From contig DAOVIL010000031.1 in NCBI GenBank assembly GCA_030673725.1, positions 1 through 6,627 of the forward strand: 6,627 bases of DNA, written 5' to 3'. Below, one piece after another: positions 5,125 through 6,627 of the stretch. Both the position numbers and the translations under genes were made by a program. Within the stretch, counting starts at the first letter, position 1. The number at the start of each line of letters is the position of its first letter. This DNA is from Candidatus Aenigmatarchaeota archaeon (GTDB taxonomy: Archaea > Aenigmatarchaeota > Aenigmatarchaeia > QMZP01). The notes under the pieces were generated by a model that saw only the letters and a program-made list of their open reading frames with translations, made no database searches and had not been told where the DNA came from.

Positions 5125-6006
5125 ATGAAACTTGCTATTCTGGGTCCGAGCAAATCCAAACTGGGCTACAGCACAGAAAGGCTGATTGAGGAGGCTGAGA
5201 AGGTCTTCAAGAAGGTGGACCATGTTCCTGTCATAGACGTTAAGCTGAAGGTCGGTAAGGAGATGGACGCTGTCTGGGGGAAGAAGAGCCTGAAGGATTA
5301 TGATTACGTGCTCACCAGGATAGACTCGAACAGGGCGCAGATAGGATACCCTGTGGTCAGGATACTGGACCAGATGGGAGTCAATAAACCCTACAACGCA
5401 GAGTCCATCATAATAGCACATAACAAGTTCATAACGCTGGAGAAGCTCGTGGAGAGAGGCATAAAGGTGCCGGAGACCTACCTTACAGGCTCCAGGAAGT
5501 CCGCCAAGGAGATAATAGACAGGCACAAGCTGCCCATCGTCCTCAAGCTGCTCTCAGGCTTCGGGGGGCTTGGGGTCATGTTCATGGAGACCAGGGAGGC
5601 TGCGCTTTCAGCCATAGAGACGATGAAGACGCTCAAGCAGGAGATATGCATAGAGGAATTCATCAAGAACCCGGGGGAGGATGTGAGGGGCATAGTGGCA
5701 GGCGACGAGATAATAGCCTCATTCAAGAGGATAGCTGCCAAAGGTGAGAAGAGGGCCAACGTCAAGAGCGGTGGAAGGGCAGTCGTCTATAACCTTCCTG
5801 AAGAGACAAAGGAGCTGGCGATAAAGGCCGCCAAGGCCATTGGCGCTGACATATGCGCAGTCGATATGATAGAGGGTGACAAGACCTACGTTATCGAGGT
5901 AAACATCAATCCCGGGCTTAAGGGGATAGAGGCTGCCACAAACATAAACGTCGCCCAGAGAATAATAGAGCACGTCAAGAAGAGGGCAGAGGAAGCTAAA
6001 TCCTAG
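5125..6006 (+). CDS. RimK-like ATP-grasp ligase (alpha-L-glutamate ligase family)
   Basis: The 293-residue protein has the RimK/LysX/CofF/MptN layout: an N-terminal preATP-grasp domain (about 1-95), then the ATP-grasp fold. Visible signatures are AHNKF (98-102), the ATP-lid region KLLSGFGGLGVMF (141-153), EEFI (177-180), DVRGIVAGDEIIASFKR (186-202), the GE-RANV-GG segment (207-217) and the metal-binding residues Asp247, Glu258 and Asn260 in EVNINPGLKGIE. The family activates a carboxylate as acyl-phosphate and joins it to an amine, commonly adding glutamate to a protein tail or to cofactors such as F420 or methanopterin. The acceptor here cannot be read from sequence, so no gene symbol is given. 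The gene follows RuBisCO by 35 nt on the same strand, with its own TATA-like box and a palindrome, so it is probably separately controlled. Its 3' end overlaps dph2 by 11 nt. Confidence 0.9.
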   Translation: MKLAILGPSKSKLGYSTERLIEEAEKVFKKVDHVPVIDVKLKVGKEMDAVWGKKSLKDYDYVLTRIDSNRAQIGYPVVRILDQMGVNKPYNAESIIIAHNKFITLEKLVERGIKVPETYLTGSRKSAKEIIDRHKLPIVLKLLSGFGGLGVMFMETREAALSAIETMKTLKQEICIEEFIKNPGEDVRGIVAGDEIIASFKRIAAKGEKRANVKSGGRAVVYNLPEETKELAIKAAKAIGADICAVDMIEGDKTYVIEVNINPGLKGIEAATNINVAQRIIEHVKKRAEEAKS

Positions 6007-6627
6007 TTGCCTCTTCTGGCGTGATTATCGGCTTCTTGAACATGGAGGTGTCCTCTGTTATCCTTGGGCAGGCGCAGTTCACAAGGCAGTCCAGGTTGAG
6101 GCCAAGGAGCTTCTCTGGGGTGACCTGGTCTGCCACCAGTATCCAGGCCTTCTTTCCTTTCTCTTCCAATGCTTTTTTAGCCTGCTCTGCCTGCTTGAGG
6201 TGCATCTGGCCTGCCTTTGTGGAGACGAGTATGCCGAAGTTATTAGAGAGTGAGGCCTTTGCCAGGTTGGCTGCGCGTATCTTCTGGTGCTTGAACCTCT
6301 CCCCTGAGAGGTCTTCCAGTTCGCCTGACTCCTTGTCCAGGAACAGGATTGGCTTCTCGGTCTTCTCAGCTAGGCCCAGGGGGTGGAAGAGACCTGAACC
6401 CATGAAGAGGAAGCATTCCACCTTATCCTCTATGGATAGGGCAGCTGAGTGGTCGCAGCCGAGTATCTGACCTGGGTGCATTGCTGCAGAAGGCTGGCCT
6501 ATATGGATGGTCTTGCCTTTCCCTTCCAGGAAGACCTTGGCCCTTTCCAGGGAATCTATGTGCTGGACAGTGGTTATCAGGCCTATGGATTTGTAAGGTA
6601 ACTGGCTCAGGTGCTTCTCCAGCAGGG
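5996..6627 (-). CDS. dph2: Archaeal Dph2, diphthamide biosynthesis enzyme (N-terminus outside window)
   Basis: About 209 C-terminal residues are present. The frame is open to the right edge, so the start lies beyond the window; the Met encoded at 6481 is internal, because family sequence (SIGLITTVQHIDSLE, FLEGKGKTIHIGQP) precedes it. Archaeal Dph2 is a homodimeric 4Fe-4S enzyme that cleaves S-adenosylmethionine in a non-classical radical manner and moves the 3-amino-3-carboxypropyl group onto a histidine of elongation factor aEF2, the first step of diphthamide. Typical segments are GQILGCDHSAA, FMGSGLFHPLGL, NFGILVSTKAGQ, DQVTPEKL and VNCACPRI. The Cys of GQILGC and the Cys of ACPRI match two of the three conserved cluster ligands; the first Cys should lie in the missing N-terminal part. 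An extra Cys precedes ACPRI (NCACPRI). It is tail-to-tail with the ATP-grasp gene, overlapping it by 11 nt. Confidence 0.93.
   Translation of the reverse strand, partial: LLEKHLSQLPYKSIGLITTVQHIDSLERAKVFLEGKGKTIHIGQPSAAMHPGQILGCDHSAALSIEDKVECFLFMGSGLFHPLGLAEKTEKPILFLDKESGELEDLSGERFKHQKIRAANLAKASLSNNFGILVSTKAGQMHLKQAEQAKKALEEKGKKAWILVADQVTPEKLLGLNLDCLVNCACPRITEDTSMFKKPIITPEEATRI

Noticed and set aside
5996..6481. Dph2 as a complete short 161-residue protein starting at 6481
   Set aside because: The same frame continues upstream to the window edge with recognisable Dph2 sequence (LITTVQH, IHIGQP), so the gene is cut by the edge and is not truncated in nature as far as can be seen.

Overview
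The window looks like a piece of a small, tightly packed archaeal genome. Four of its genes are archaeal-type: a Form III RuBisCO, an archaeal Dph2, a KH-less aCPSF-type beta-CASP nuclease, and an MJ1316/DUF504 protein. AT-rich TATA-like boxes lie about 24-27 nt upstream of several ATG codons, with no room for a leader, which fits leaderless archaeal transcription. Arg is mostly AGG and Ile mostly ATA throughout. A DPANN-type or other uncultivated archaeon is plausible, but the sequence alone does not fix the phylum.

Layout. The left arm reads rightward: the tail of an unrecognised protein (3-353), a small MJ1316/DUF504 protein (374-616), and a left-handed beta-helix acetyltransferase (592-1080) overlapping it by 25 nt. 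The genes then alternate in direction: RtcA RNA 3'-phosphate cyclase (1075-2118, minus), a stand-alone LigD-type 3'-phosphoesterase (2152-2532, plus), a beta-CASP metallo-beta-lactamase nuclease (2519-3766, minus), Form III RuBisCO (3809-5089, plus), a RimK-like ATP-grasp ligase (5125-6006, plus), and the C-terminal two thirds or so of Dph2 (5996-6627, minus, running off the right edge). There is no gene-free stretch over 45 nt. I see no tRNA, rRNA, CRISPR, insertion sequence or other mobile element.

How the genes fit together. Positions 374-3766 concentrate proteins that make, recognise or change 3' nucleic-acid ends: a predicted cyclic-phosphate-end recognition domain, an enzyme that makes 2',3'-cyclic phosphates, one that removes 3'-phosphates, and an RNA-cleaving nuclease. 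RtcA and the phosphoesterase share a 33-bp divergent promoter, although one consumes and the other modifies the same kind of 3'-phosphate end. This neighbourhood is the best candidate here for an undescribed functional association. The right part is metabolic or modification-related: RuBisCO (in archaea usually part of nucleotide/AMP salvage), a glutamate-ligase-like enzyme of unknown target, and diphthamide synthesis on aEF2.

The regulatory architecture is the other point of interest. All three convergent pairs overlap at their stop codons (6, 14 and 11 nt). The RuBisCO and beta-CASP promoters appear interleaved, and an 18-bp palindrome lies between the TATA-like box and the start codon of the ATP-grasp gene.
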